A stretch of DNA of 64,000 nucleotides. Origin: Xestospongia muta. Taxonomy: Eukaryota > Porifera > Demospongiae > Haplosclerida > Petrosiidae. The stretch is taken from contig OY848917.1 of assembly GCA_963693285.1 (NCBI GenBank), forward strand, positions 12,896,192 through 12,960,191, written 5' to 3'. Under the pieces are notes generated by a model. That model saw only the letters and a list, made by a program, of their open reading frames with translations. It had not been told where the DNA came from and made no database searches. Shown in pieces: positions 1-12,049 of the stretch; position 1 is the stretch's first letter; every line of letters starts with the position of its first letter. A program made the translations under genes and the position numbers.

Positions 1-63
1 TAACTTTTATGCCTTTTATCTGGTTGCAATTGACTTTCATCTTCCAAAGCTTCTGATTTCATG
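1..63 (-). CDS. Partial exon of an unrecognised minus-strand gene (runs off left edge)
   Basis: On the minus strand an acceptor (AATATATAG) is followed by an open frame of about 20 codons, MKSEALEDESQLQ and onward, to the window edge. Its one-base carry-over joins in frame with the two bases left by the exon at 111-273 (AG+C gives Ser), across an intron of only 47 bases. The short charged peptide shows no recognisable domain. The exon is supported by splice sites and phase match only. Confidence 0.4.
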
Positions 64-110
64 CTATATATTAAAAAGTATTAATATAAAATATTATCTT
101 GACAAAATAC

Positions 111-273
111 CTGTAACTCAGGAGGGCTTCTATGTTTACACCCTGTCTCAAATCTTTCAGATGATGATGCACTACTTGTTGGTTTGGAATTCTGTACATG
201 TTTTTGCTACCCTCTAACAAAGTAAGGTGACTTTTCACATCTTGTAAAGTTACATTCAATAATTTTGCACATC
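111..273 (-). CDS. Internal exon of an unrecognised minus-strand gene
   Basis: On the minus strand a TTTAG acceptor at 274-275 and a CAG/GTATTT donor bound a 163-base open exon. It encodes about 53 residues including LLNVTLQDVKSHLTLLEG and later HHHLKDLRQGVNIEALLSY, which reads like a soluble helical segment. Its phase fits the exon at 1-63. I do not recognise the family. It could belong to the same transcription unit as the CLASP-like fragment at 1177-1355, but nothing in the protein shows that. Confidence 0.45.
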
Positions 274-1176
274 CTAAATCATAGTTTTTAGGTTAAAACC
301 AAACTCATGTAGTTGACTTGAAAAAGTATTAGATGTTGGAATTGTTTGGCCAGGGACCCAATATCTCTCATCAGATGGTTCCAAACCTTGTGTACTTAAA
401 TAGAAACTAGAGTTTTAAATAGAAGTTTTGATCTAAAGGAAATAAAATATTGCTAACTATCAACTCTGTATTTGGCCTCATCACCAGTCTTATGCAAGAA
501 GATATTAGGCAGGTTGCTTTATCATTACTCTAAAATGACCACATTAGTAATTAAATACAAAGAGGTAGTGGGTGTGGTTAATTGAGAGTATACTACATGC
601 TTTACTGGGATTATCTGGGTTTGACAACTCGAATTTAATGAAATAATACAGGTTTGCCTAAAGATACCATGATTCTAATTAATAGAAAATTTTGAATGTT
701 TCATTGATAATTATTATTCGAAAACAAGCTACATATCAAGAATGATTTCTGCTAGGCAATTATGAGAAAAATTGACCACATTGGTATGCAAATTTAATAC
801 AAAGATAATATAAGTAAGCACTGGCTCAGGAAACATAAGCACAGGCTAGGGATATAACAATTGAATTAAGTTATAGATGATAGGATGAAAAGTAAAATAA
901 ATGGAAAGATTACATAACTTTATTTTTATTGTTACCCTTGAACTAACATCCAGCAGTAGCTAATTATAATAATGTAGGTACTTTATAATTTATAACTTTA
1001 CACTAGTAGTATGACGCAACTTAATAAAGATGAGCAGATACAACAAAAACAGACTCAATCTTGACCAAAACCTTACATCATATCTACTGACATGACAATT
1101 ATTACCAATCATTCATGAATCTGCAAAAACGTTTCATAATTCAGTAATTTTCCCTAGTACAAGACAATAACTTTAC
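274..1176. other. AT-rich stretch without recognised gene
   Basis: Probably intronic or intergenic sequence between the left-edge exons and the CLASP-like fragment. No further exon with convincing splice sites and protein similarity was seen on either strand. Confidence 0.4.
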
Positions 1177-1355
1177 CTCATCTCCACTATGTGTATTCTC
1201 TCCTTTATCAACTTCATTAAACTTTTGAAAGATTTGTTGTAATTTTAGCAGAGATCCAATCTAACTTCTACTCCAATGTGACAATATATCTCCACAAGAG
1301 ACTCTATAACAGAATCTCTCACTTGAAAAGTAGCATCAACCAATAAGTCATACAT
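1177..1355 (-). pseudogene. CLASP-like TOG-domain fragment, frameshifted
   Basis: Minus-strand translation from about 1355 gives QVRDSVIESLVEIYCHIG then VEVRLDL. This matches the CLASP (CLIP-associating protein) TOG helix pair, whose family pattern is VRDAA-x3-LVEIYRHVG-x2-VRxDL. That frame then hits TAA near 1256. The continuation LLKLQQIFQKFNEVDKG, matching the family's following IFTKFDEV segment, is in another frame and ends at a GAG/GTAAAG donor. CLASPs bind microtubule plus ends and promote rescue. The frameshift, the lost residues between the two parts and the absence of neighbouring TOG exons suggest a decayed copy; a sequencing error is the alternative. Family match fairly sure, gene status uncertain. 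Confidence 0.5.
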
Positions 1356-1683
1356 TTACCAACATATTTAGAGACAGAGATTTGTCAAAAACTAAAACTG
1401 TGTGTGTGTATGTACATAAGAGAGTGTGAGTGCATGTGTGTGTGAGAGAGGAATCAATGAACTACAACAAGTGTGGTTCATTCTTTTATATGCTAAGAGT
1501 CTTAGTGATACAAAACAATCCCTGATCGTTGACTCACCAAATTTGGTCACAAGGCCAAGATTTCCCTCCTCCATTGAGTCCTGCTTCTCACTACCAAAAG
1601 ATATATTTATTATTAGTTATTATTAAACTACAGTTCATTAAACATTTACTAAACAAAATCTGTGTCATGAGAACTATCAGTTA

Positions 1684-1925
1684 ATACTCCTACTATTAGT
1701 TATTATTGTATTACTATTAGTGCTTGTATTATTTATTATTGTTCCTCCTATCTTAATACTCCTGGTATTAATTGTAATTGTTTATTAATACTCCTGTTAG
1801 TAATTATTCTTGTTTGGTTATTAACAGTCCTGTTATTAATTATTATTGTCCTGTTATTAATGCTTCTCCTATTAATTATTATTATTCTGTTATTAACTAT
1901 ATATTATTTCTACATTCTTAGTATA
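1684..1925. repeat. Imperfect tandem repeat, TTAATACTCCT / ATTAATTATTATTG type
   Basis: About ten drifting copies of a 20-28 base unit built from TAATACTCCTGTTATTAAT and ATTATTGT blocks. It is simple AT-rich minisatellite sequence with no coding content. Confidence 0.6.
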
Positions 1926-4900
1926 AGTAAAAGTAGTGTGAGCATAGAAGTGTAATAGAAGGGTGTGGAAGTAGACGTTCAGTAGAAGCATAATAGAAGA
2001 GTGTAGTAGTATTTATGTTACATGAATGAATTGGTTTGTGTTCTAAGTGTATCTAATTGATAGAACCTCCATTAAGGTTCAACACAATCATCATTCATTT
2101 TGTAATAATTTATTGGTGGGGGTTTTGTGATATATGGAACTGGTTTGAAACTCAGTTTAAATATTAGAATTCATTACTTTATGTTAGTTTATGTTAATTA
2201 ATTCAAACATAATCATCCCATACACACATGCATAGACCAAACTGTGACCACACATTTTTAAAGGTTGGCTGAAAGGAGAACAAACATCTCCATGTAGAAA
2301 ATAGAGTAAGTAATATGTACTTTAAATTTGTAGTTTTATCTGTGATACAATACAATAGGCCCAGGTTCTATAGTCGAAGGGAAAACACAGAAGAATGACA
2401 TTGAAAAAGCTATCATTCCTTTTGTATGATGATGTCAAGTCTAAGAATATTGTAGCTGTTTTAACTAGGCTTTGAATTTTGATATTATATCTTTAGAAGG
2501 TTGATGTGACAATAATGCTCTCAAATGCATTCATTGCACATTGTCACAGAGAGCTTGTGAAAGACCTTGTGACACAAGGAATGATGTGGAGAATGCACAG
2601 ATAGAAAATTGTAGTTCTTCTATATTTTTTCTTTCCTTGTATACTTGCATTAGAAAAAAATTGCAGAAGTATAGAAGTAGAACTAATGGACTTAGTTGTG
2701 AAAGTAACAGTTTTAAGCTAATAATGGGACATACCAATGACTTTCTCTCTTTTTCTCTGTCTCACTCATTCTTTCCTTCTGGAGAGCAGTTACGTGTTAT
2801 GATTGAAAAACTTCTACTTACAAAACCTACATTAGATGACCTTAATGACTACTTTTAATAGTTCCAGAAGATATCCCTTTAAAGTAATATGGGTTGGGGT
2901 TATGCATGATGGCTGGTTACTATACATACATGTGTATTTTAGTGTTTTAGAGTCTTTTTCCATTTAACTGCATGGTTTCTTAAAAATAGTAATGCAAGCC
3001 ATATAGTATGTTACTATTTTTAGGTTTTAAACTTTATGTTATAGGGACCAGTTAATGATGTAACATCACACAGGTTATATCATAACCCACCTATTTTCAA
3101 GCCTTAGTATTGAGGCCACCTCAATGTTGTAAGGATATTTTCTAAAATCCTGTAATGTCCACTATAAAGAGATTTTGTCTCAATATAAGTGGAGAATGCA
3201 TTGATAACTGTAGTGTACTCAACTGAGTGCACAAGCACAGATCCATATCCTTGCACAGTGTCACTATGACTGGGAAAAGTGGATAGACCAGTTGGACCAC
3301 TATAAGACCCAGTTTCCAAATGATTTAACTAATATACTAATATATTACATCTTTTAAGCCTAAAATAAAATAATGTATTTATATATATATTGGTATCTAT
3401 CAAATATGTATGCTCATCTTTAATGACATAATATTAAATTGATTTCTGATATGTTTCAGACATTCAAATAGTGCTGTAACAAAAAAAGTGATAATGTTTA
3501 TGTCAAATACCACTATGAATTATCTCATGCATGTAATGCTTGAAATTTGTTTTAAACATATTTGATACAAAGCAATCCAGAAATGAAGTTTCTTGGTATA
3601 ATTATTGCTTAAAACAAAGTTTAAATTAGTTTACTGACTGATTAATGAGAATCTTGAAAGAAATATATACCAATTCAAACTCTGATGCATGTTAATCCAT
3701 TTTAAATATCTATTACATTCCTACTTTGGGTGGTTATACCCTTTTTTGTGGCTTAGGTTGTACAATTAATTGAGTAGGTGAGGATATTTCTATTATAAGC
3801 AGAGAATCATATCTAATTAATTATAATCATTTATCACCTGGTGATAATGAGTTTTTGGTGATCTAGGAAGAAAATTACCTGTGAAGTTCATGACAAAAAG
3901 AAAGGTGACATGTAAGGAATGAGCATGGCATTAGTATGGTGCTTGTTGGATGTTGGATTTTAGTTTTTTGGTCTTGAGAGCTAATTCAACATTCTGGTTT
4001 GGGAAGAGTATGTATCATTTCAATAATTTATATATCAATTTGTGTTATCCATAATTTGTTTTATGTATCCAATGGTATCTTTGTTAGTCCATACATTGAC
4101 AAGTTATAGCTTGACTTGGTTTGTATGATAGAACAAGTATAGTTACATCAAGCCACTCTTTAAACTTTGTTGTATTCTATGATGTGTGCAAGTGAGCACA
4201 ATACATCAGATAATCTTTGATTTTTTGTAACACACTGTAAAATTAGTGTCTTATTTCAATCGGATGCATGATTTTTTTGATTGCATTTGATAATAAGTGC
4301 TTTTTATTTTGTGCTTGTGTTATTAATCATATAGTTGTCAATATATTATAGTCAATTATGTGATGCTGTACTAGAGCTTGCTTGTATAAATGCTTGTTAA
4401 TTCAGTTGAAATAGCATCCATCTCTTGCCCATGGCTTCAATAATTAACAGTAACTTTACATTTTGGCTTCTAAATGGATAAATAGATATGTGGAATGATA
4501 AATGCATGGACAGATAAATAATTGATGGAATGATCATAGACACAGATAATTTTACTGTTTGTATTTTCTCTCATTTTTCTTTACTGATCATTTCCTATGT
4601 CTGTCCAACTATCCATCCATCCATCATTCTACCTATCGATCAATCTAACCTTAGACAAATATCAGATGCTTACTAAAGCAAAATCCATTGAGAATCCAGA
4701 TGCTACACAAACACACTAGTAATTAATATAAACATGTTTTGTAAATACTCATTTCTTGATATTGCTGATGTATTGGATCAATATCATATTCAAATATCAT
4801 ATTCATTCATAATATCTGTAACCATGAAAATATGATACAATAATACATGATATAGAGACAGTCTACTAAGAGGACTGCATGTACAATGTAATACATCTAC

Positions 4901-5880
4901 ATGACATAATCATTACATAATAATTATTATAGCGTCAACATCTGTATTGGTATGTATACATGTACATGTATATGTACATGTACATATTGTATGGAGACAT
5001 TACATGGTGTATGAGTGCATATTTACCTGTTTAAAATTACAGATAAATTTTGTACATTTTCAAAACATGTTGGATGTCTCTATGGCAAACCACAAACTGA
5101 AGCCACTACTAGGTGTACAGTCCATTAGAGTAATGATATAATACATTATGTTAAGTATCTACTGGTGTAGTTTGTAACATATGGTCACACTGAGTGCATT
5201 GAGGTTTTACCTTCATTTTGTGATGAGATGGTGTGTGGCTTGTCTGTAGCTTTCATGTTGTCATGCAACATTGTTGTTTACGTGCATATCGGTGTCAAGT
5301 AATTATAGCAAATGATAAGTTTGTGTATTGTATTCATTTGCACTAACTGTCTGTCCATTTGCTTATTTCATTTGACCCTTTATAATTCATAAACCCATTT
5401 ACTATTGTTTATAGTTACAATGTTGGTCCATTCATTATACCTTTTTATCTGACTTTGATAGTAAGTCAAAAGTGATTTATTTGCCATTACTGCCAATACT
5501 TAAAATCATATCTTTATATATCCATAACACATGATCCATATAATCTTAGAACAACTGGCAATGTTCTATGGTAATGAATAATGTGTCTATAGAAAATACA
5601 ATACTATAGTAACTAAATGTATGATAATTCATGTATGTAGTCTCCACTATAAATATGTTATAACTATTTTTATAATCACCAAATAATCACATAATCTGAC
5701 TCATCTCAATATATATCAGGTCTGTTAGTACAAATGTTCCTTTTTAATTCTGAATTCATAGCAGAGGGCAGTACTTAATATTATACAGCCAAACTCAGCA
5801 TATGAATATATTTAATTATATTATGTGGTCATAAAAAGGGGTGGTATTTATTTAGTCTCATCTTAGGTGTATTGTTCTTT
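1926..5880. other. Long AT-rich non-coding stretch
   Basis: Nothing recognisable was found here apart from short repeats. Open frames around 2541-2858 (plus) and 3104-3319 (minus) are low-complexity or lack domain features and are not called. The stretch just upstream of 5,924 should hold the promoter of the TRIM-NHL gene, but no clear TATA box or initiator was identified. Confidence 0.4.
4951..4986. repeat. Palindromic TACATG/GTACAT microsatellite
   Basis: A run of alternating TACATG units is nearly self-complementary around its centre (TATACATGTACATG facing CATGTACATAT) and could fold into a hairpin. It is simple repeat sequence. Confidence 0.6.
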
Positions 5881-5923
5881 TTGTGGTCGATTCTTTTAAA
5901 CTTTGAGTCTTTTGCATTCTCTT

Positions 5924-8200
5924 ATGGCAGAGAAAGCAGTACCTAGTACCTCCTCCTCTACAGCTCTCAAGAAACTAGAGAAACAGCTCACCTGTACTGT
6001 ATGTCATAGCCTCTATACTAACCCTAAAACTTTACCATGTCTCCATTCTTTCTGTCAACAATGTCTGGAGGGACTACCACTGGATCCTCATGGAGATGAC
6101 TACTTCATCTCTTGTCCCACTTGTCATCATTGTACCCAGTTACATCAACCAACAGGAGCAGCTAACTTTCCCGCAGCTTTCCATATTAACAACTTCAAGG
6201 AGATCTACAATCTACTCAAAAAAATGTCAGGACATCAACAAGTAACATGTGATAACTGCACAACAACTAATGCCACAGCTTACTGTAAAGAATGTGCCAA
6301 GTTTCTTTGTCCAAAATGTGTTAAAGTTCACAAGAATTGGACTCCCATTGCTGATCATAAGATAACAAGTCTTGATGAAGTACTAGGAGTAGCAACATCT
6401 ACATCGAAAATACTACCCAAGAAGCAGGAGGTAAAATGTTCCACTCATAATGAACCTTTGACAATATTTTGTGGAACATGTGAAGAGCTCATTTGTCATG
6501 ACTGTATTGTACGTATTCATAGAGATCATGATTATGACTTAGTCTCTGACTGTTATCCCAAACATTGTCAAAAATTAGAAAGAAATCTGAAGTCAGTTTG
6601 TGGCAAGGTCACTGCTGTTACTGATATTCTAACTGCTCTCACTAACAGAGAGAATGAGATCAAAGAGCAAGGAGAAATCATCAAAGAAGAGATACATGTC
6701 GTGGTGAAAAAAATGATTGATGACCTTTGTCAATCTAAGAGACAGTTGATAACAGAGGTGGACACAATCACTGGTAGTAAACTACAAGTGTTATCAGATC
6801 AGAAGAAATCAGCTAATAGAAGATTGAGTCAACTAAATGATTGCCAGAAATTTGTAGAACAGATTCTTGAGATAGGCAGTCCTCAAGAAGTAGTGACATC
6901 TACAAAACAAATGATGGAGCATATGAGTTATTTGACTTATCAGGTTAACATTGAGGAGTTTAATCCTAAGGAGAATGCTAATCTCCATTTTATAAAAGAC
7001 AGCAACATCGTTGATACACTACATCATATTGGAGATATTATAGATCTCTCACCTACTGTTTTACAACAGTGTAAAATCAAGAAGATTGATCATCAAGACA
7101 TCATCATGAATAATAAAACACTATCATTCCCACTATCTATCCAATTTTGTGATTCCAGTCTTCTTACTGTTCCTCTATCATCACTCAGTTGTAGTGTAGT
7201 ACCAGTTGGTACAACTACACCCATCACAGCTACAGTCACCACAACCACCCATCCTGGAATATATACAATACATTGTAGTCCTGTAACTCGTGGTCATCAT
7301 CAAGTTAATGTCCAAATTAATGATGTCCAAACCAATAGTACCTCACTAGTGATTCCTTTTAATCCTTACCTTGATAACATCACTCCAGTACGTTCTCTAT
7401 CTAAATATAATGGACCATGGGGAGTTGCTGTGACTAATGATGGACATATTATAGTAAGTGAGTGCAGTCGTCACTGTATCACAGTATTAGATAGAGAAAG
7501 AAAGAAAATAAAGTCATTTGGTCAGATGAGTGGGTGAAATGAAAATGTCAATTTCCGTTATCCTCTTGGTGTAGCCATCACTCCGGACAACTTTATTCTT
7601 GTTGCTTGTAATCACAAGATCCAGAAAATATCTATCAATGGGAAATCAATTACATCTGTTGGTAAAGAAGGTAATGGACCACTGGAACTTGATTGCCCTT
7701 GTGGTATCACCATTTCTCCTATAACTAAACATATTTATATTGCAGATTATGGTAACAATCGAATACAAGTCTTAAATCCTGATCTAACTTTCTCTCACAC
7801 ATTTGGTACCGATGGATTAGCCGAGGGACAGTTTAAAAATCCAGGAGACATTGCTATTGACAGACAAGGGTTAGTTTATGTGACTGATATTGGTAATCAT
7901 CGTATTCAAACATTCACTTCCGAGGGACAATTTTTATCTCAGTTTGGTACTAAAGGATCTGGTCCTGGACAACTTAGTTATCCATTAGGGATTATAATAG
8001 ATGATAGTGATGTAATATACATTACAGACAAAGATAATAATCGTATCTCTATCTTCACTACTGATGGTCAGTTTGTCCGATCTTTTGAAGGAGAAGGTAG
8101 CAGTGTGGGTCAGTTTAATTACCCATATGGATTAACATTTGACAAAAAAGGATATTTGTATGTCTGTGATTATGGTAATAATAGACTAGTAGTGTATTGA
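5924..8200 (+). CDS. TRIM-NHL protein with one in-frame TGA
   Basis: This is a single-exon TRIM family E3 ubiquitin ligase candidate. From the ATG at 5924 (an upstream in-frame TTG at 5903 is not a credible start) the order is: a C3HC4 RING, about residues 24-70 (CTVC, CLHSFC, CPTC); two B-boxes, about 105-150 (CDNC, CKEC) and 170-215 (CSTH, CGTC); a coiled coil of about 110 residues; a filamin/ABP280-like domain, about 375-475; then NHL repeats. The NHL motifs GVAVTNDGHIIV, IYIADYGNNRIQVL, YVTDIGNHRIQ, YITDKDNNRI and YVCDYGNNRLVVY are regular and the last ends at the stop, as in intact members. A TGA at 7535-7537 interrupts the first NHL repeat after SFGQMSG. The same frame continues with NENVNFRYPLGVAI for 220 codons without other damage. 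Known TRIM-NHL proteins ubiquitinate targets and/or bind RNA through the propeller. With one lesion in about 760 codons this is a very young pseudogene, a polymorphic null, a readthrough gene or a sequence error. Confidence 0.85.
7535..7537 (+). other. In-frame TGA within NHL propeller
   Basis: The only stop in the TRIM-NHL frame. It lies where related loops usually carry Gly (GSGN pattern), so a GGA to TGA change explains it most simply. The following base is A (TGAA), not the C of the best-known readthrough context TGA-CTA. Confidence 0.85.
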
Positions 8201-8420
8201 GATAGTAATACAATGTGATAGTTTGTATGTACTTTTATGAAAGCATGCATATTATTTTTGTTGATATTAAACCTTTTTTCATAATGGGAACATTTGTAAT
8301 TTCTCTTCAACAAGTGAACAAAGTTTGATCACACAATCACACAAATACCTGTGTTGACACTGTGACACTGTCTTAGTATTAAATAACCATATAAGAGAGA
8401 GGGTGTCCTTTAATTAACTA

Positions 8421-8426
8421 AATAAA
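8421..8426 (+). terminator. Possible polyadenylation signal AATAAA
   Basis: The first AATAAA I noticed downstream of the TRIM-NHL stop, about 220 bases away. It is a consensus hexamer in a very AT-rich background, so support is weak. Confidence 0.25.
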
Positions 8427-8496
8427 TTTGTACCTTGTTAACTCACAGAGTAGAGATGTTCCACTAAATATTGTAACTTGTTTGTTCTCTCTAAAG

Positions 8497-8772
8497 ATGT
8501 GATGCTTGTCATTTCCTTGAAGCTACTGTTGGTTGTTGTCACAGCAGCTTTTCCTCTAACTTCTATTACATGTGTCCTCATTGTAAAAGTTGTATCTTTC
8601 TCAAAAAAGGAGGTTTACTGTCACCAACATTCCTTACTAGGAGATGAAGAGGAGAGAGTGGAGAATAAAGAGATGTGTGTAGATCAATGTGTTCTCATAC
8701 ACACTGACCATAAGAGACCAAGAAGGAAAATATTAAAAATTGTACCTTCTAATACTTTCAGAATTAAAATAG
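8497..8772 (+). pseudogene. Possible exon coding a Cys-rich segment, frame broken
   Basis: A good acceptor (TTCTCTCTAAAG) and a GTGAGT donor bound 276 bases. In one frame the first part reads CDACHFLEATVGCCHSS then MCPHCKSCIF, with paired cysteines like a small zinc-binding module. In another frame the second part is acidic, then MCVDQCVLIHTDHKRPRRK. No single frame carries both parts, so this may be a frameshifted exon. I do not recognise the family. It lies 300 bases after the TRIM-NHL gene with no evident link. Confidence 0.3.
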
Positions 8773-10703
8773 GTGAGTGAGTAGATAGATTGATAGATAG
8801 ATAAATGAATTCATAAACAAACACAACAAAATAACAAATACAATGTTGTTTTCTTTCATATCTAGATTCTTTATGTTTTCAAGCTCTAGGGAAGTTAATA
8901 TCACTCTCGCATATTGAAGATTGACAGTTACTTATCACTGACCAATATGTATCATCTAGTTACTTCTAGAACACTCTACAACCTACTCAAAGAACACATT
9001 ATACATTAAAGATAACAACAATACCATCTGATGATGAGTACCATAGTCCTGCTTCTTCAGCTACCTTTGTAATCAGCAAAGGTATATGAGAAGGCAGTGG
9101 TCTATTGTATTATGTACACTCAGCTATTGCTAGGGGACAAAGACTGGTAACTCAATAATAGACAAATAAATTGTTAATGGATGTATGGATATAATTTGTT
9201 AATATGTCTAATTTATGAGTTTCTCTAAGGACACTTTATAATATTAAAAGAAATTATTTCATTTTAGCCCAAAATAAAAGATATTTCTTACAATATCAAT
9301 GACAAGTACCACACCCCTGTTATAGGTCATGGAATAGATAAGTTAATAATTATACAATTTATCATTTTATTATTAAAATAACATTTTACTTTAAAATTTA
9401 AAATAGTGATCAGTCACACACAATTTAAAATAAGAGTAATTATATTCATTGACTGTGATGCACATCACTGATTACTCTATGTGAGATAATGTTAATTGGT
9501 CATCTTCAAAGTCACATAGAAAAATGAAAAACAAACAATTGATTAATGGTATTTGACTCTAAACAGCAAAAGTGATGGACAATTTAGTGCTAACATCATG
9601 TTAGCTTGATTACTAAGAGTATGATAAGAAGATAAACTCATAAAGTGAGACACACTGACCACTCAGTCAGTCAGTCAGCTCTAGACGTGTCCATATCAAT
9701 TGACCAACTGTTTAGGAACTTCAAAAAAGATTGAAAAATAATTGAATATAGTTATATCATCAAAAAAATTATAATAGCCACAAAAATTCTTATTATATAT
9801 ACATATACATGATCTAATGTATCTTAAAATTATGTTTCATGTATTTCCTGGTATTGTTTATAGTGCCAGGTTTTCTATTATATAATACTTTAGTTATATA
9901 CAATAAACCCTTATTGACTGGTCTTATATATATATATATATGTTATGGTTGTGTTGATCTGTCCTTAAGGAATATGTGAGTATTCTATTTGACAAAGCAT
10001 TGATGTGGTCTAAAGGAATGTCAAATATATCCTTCTCTTCCTCTATTATATCATTGGATCATGTATGTAGTATAAATGTGACAGTGAGAAAGAATGGATG
10101 TAGTTTAAGTAGACACATATAACTTTTGATAGCAACATACTGATTAAGTGCCAGTGTACATGTACTTGTATACATGTTATAATACTCTCCTCAGTTATGA
10201 CGATGCTAATTTTATAGCTATAGAGTAGAGTATGAAATATCTTAAGATGTGTATCATTGACACTAGATCTAGCAAATACATAATAAAGTATACATGTGTT
10301 GTTGTTCTTCACAGACTTTAGAATATTTGATAGTATTTTTAGTGACATCATTTAATGCATGTACATTCTGTACTAAGCATATTTTGATGATCTCTTTCAT
10401 GTGGGAATGTTTCTCTTTATGATGGATCATAACACTATTATAGCATATGATGTATGTTATCATGTGTTTGTGACAACCTAGCTGTCTGTGTTGAATTGTT
10501 GATTTCTCATGAAATAATATAAAATTATTGTATATGTATTGTAGTGTTTCTATGTTTTCTTATACCTTTTTCAAAATCAAACTTTGACACTTATCTTGCT
10601 ACATAAAGATTTATATGAAGTTAAACTCATGGAACATGACATTATATTGTAGTTATTAATTATCAAAAGTATAATATTATTATAATACTGTTTTTTTCTT
10701 TAG
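8773..10703. other. AT-rich stretch upstream of the cupredoxin-like gene
   Basis: It should contain the missing first (signal peptide) exon and promoter of the gene starting at 10,704, but I could not identify them with confidence. It includes short CAGT repeats near 9,663 and a short TA run near 9,930. Confidence 0.35.
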
Positions 10704-12049
10704 TGGATTAGATATGCCCATTCCATCAAGTGTCACATTAATTTGTCCAGATACCACAGTACAAGTATACAATGTGGATAAAGTACAGTATGATAATTGT
10801 CTGCCACTTACTGATTCTAATATTCAAATTGGTATGTAGTCAATTTTATTATAATACAATTAAAGTGATTATTCTTTAAAACTGTGCAAATCTCCACTCT
10901 TGTTAAATGTTCATGGTGTAGCTATACCTGGATCTGTCAACTATGAAGTTGGAAAGACTTACTATTATGCAAGTAAGTTTACATATAAAACTAATATTGT
11001 TATTTATTTTATTATACTTTAGTATATGACAACAATAAAGGAACAGGTCCTTGTGAAGCTGGCTACAAGTTTATTATAAATGTTTATGATCCTAATGGTA
11101 AGTGTCCTTATTAACATGAACTATATTATCTGATAGTACATGTAATTTATATGAATTATGATGACTTTCTTTCTATTTATACAGCAATGACATCCACTTC
11201 ACCAATCTCAGAACCATCATCAACTATTTTAATTGAACCTTCCTCCTCCATACCTATAACAGAGACCACAACATTTAGTAATATCAGGCTAACAACTCAT
11301 CTACCTCCTCTTAGACCAACTACTATTAGTAGTAATAAACCTACAGAGCTACCTAAGCCATCAGAAGAACCTAAAGTACCTATAGAGTCACCTAAACCAA
11401 CAGATAATCCTCGTATAGATCCAAAGATTACTTTGTCAAGTATGTCAGTTAATGAATACTTAGTTCATACCATAAACTATGATAACATATATACTGTGAC
11501 TATTGCTAGATGATTTAGCAATTTTTACTGACTAAGCATATGGTAACCAATGAATTTTTACTGTGAGTGTTAGACTAAGTGAGTATCAAAGCTCCTCTAG
11601 GCTAACTTGCTTCTTCTATCATTTATAGCATATATAGTTTCTCTATTAGCTCTCCAAGTCATTCCTACTAATATACATGTACCCACTATACAATACTATG
11701 GTATGGGCATAAATATTTTTCACCTCACATAGTCTCATATAGCACATTATTACTTGAAGCTTTGTTGTGAAGGAACAAGCTTAATGACAATAACATTATG
11801 ACATTAATTGTTATAATATTAATTAGTAATCTAGGGAGCTCTCAAGTTTTAACTGTATAAAAACTATATAGAAGTCCAATGTGGAATATTTGTTATTCTT
11901 TTCTCCTTATTGTAGGACCTTTTGAGACAATACGTCCTACATTGTATGGTGCTAGAAGTGGAACACAGACGCTAAGAGTATCAACAATATTATTTATATG
12001 TACTGTTTTTGCTGTAATGTTGATATTACCATTAAGAAGACTTCTATAA
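10704..12049 (+). CDS. Cupredoxin-like, Ser/Thr/Pro-rich membrane-anchored protein (5 exons, 5' partial)
   Basis: Exons are 10704-10831, 10922-10972, 11023-11097, 11185-11439 and 11916-12049; all junctions are GT-AG and join in one frame. The first three exons encode a cupredoxin-like fold: VTLICPDTTVQVYNVDKV, YDNCLP, GSVNYEVGKTYYYAIYDN, GPCEAGYKFIINVYDP. This resembles phytocyanin-type plastocyanin domains (conserved Cys pair, YYY before the second Cys). The fourth exon is about 85 residues of Ser/Thr/Pro-rich linker, probably O-glycosylated. The last exon ends in a hydrophobic stretch (STILFICTVFAVMLIL) followed by RRLL, so the product is either single-pass or GPI-anchored. Known phytocyanin domains may bind copper; the metal ligands (His, Cys, His, Met/Gln) cannot all be placed here, so copper binding is doubtful. 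The exon with the start codon and signal peptide lies upstream and was not found. Confidence 0.7.
11629..11700 (+). CDS. Candidate 24-codon cassette exon in the cupredoxin-like gene
   Basis: Between exons 4 and 5 a 72-base open segment has an acceptor (ATTTATAG) and a donor (ATG/GTATGG). It enters and leaves in phase 1, exactly matching its neighbours, so inclusion or skipping would both keep the frame. The peptide (TYIVSLLALQVIPTNIHVP) is hydrophobic and would lengthen the pre-membrane region. Seen from splice sites and phase only. Confidence 0.35.

Noticed and set aside
1538..1574. Possible first exon MEEGNLGLVTKFG on the minus strand with a GTGAGT donor
   Set aside because: Its phase would fit the exon at 111-273, but there is no protein-level support and the CLASP-like fragment lies between; too speculative to call.
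2541..2858. 105-codon plus-strand open frame
   Set aside because: Composition is low-complexity (Ser/Phe/Leu runs), there is no domain-like pattern, and an overlapping minus-strand frame is equally open.
7535..7537. TGA as a selenocysteine codon in the TRIM-NHL gene
   Set aside because: The position is a loop in an NHL repeat, not a redox site, and I could not point to a SECIS-like element in the downstream sequence.
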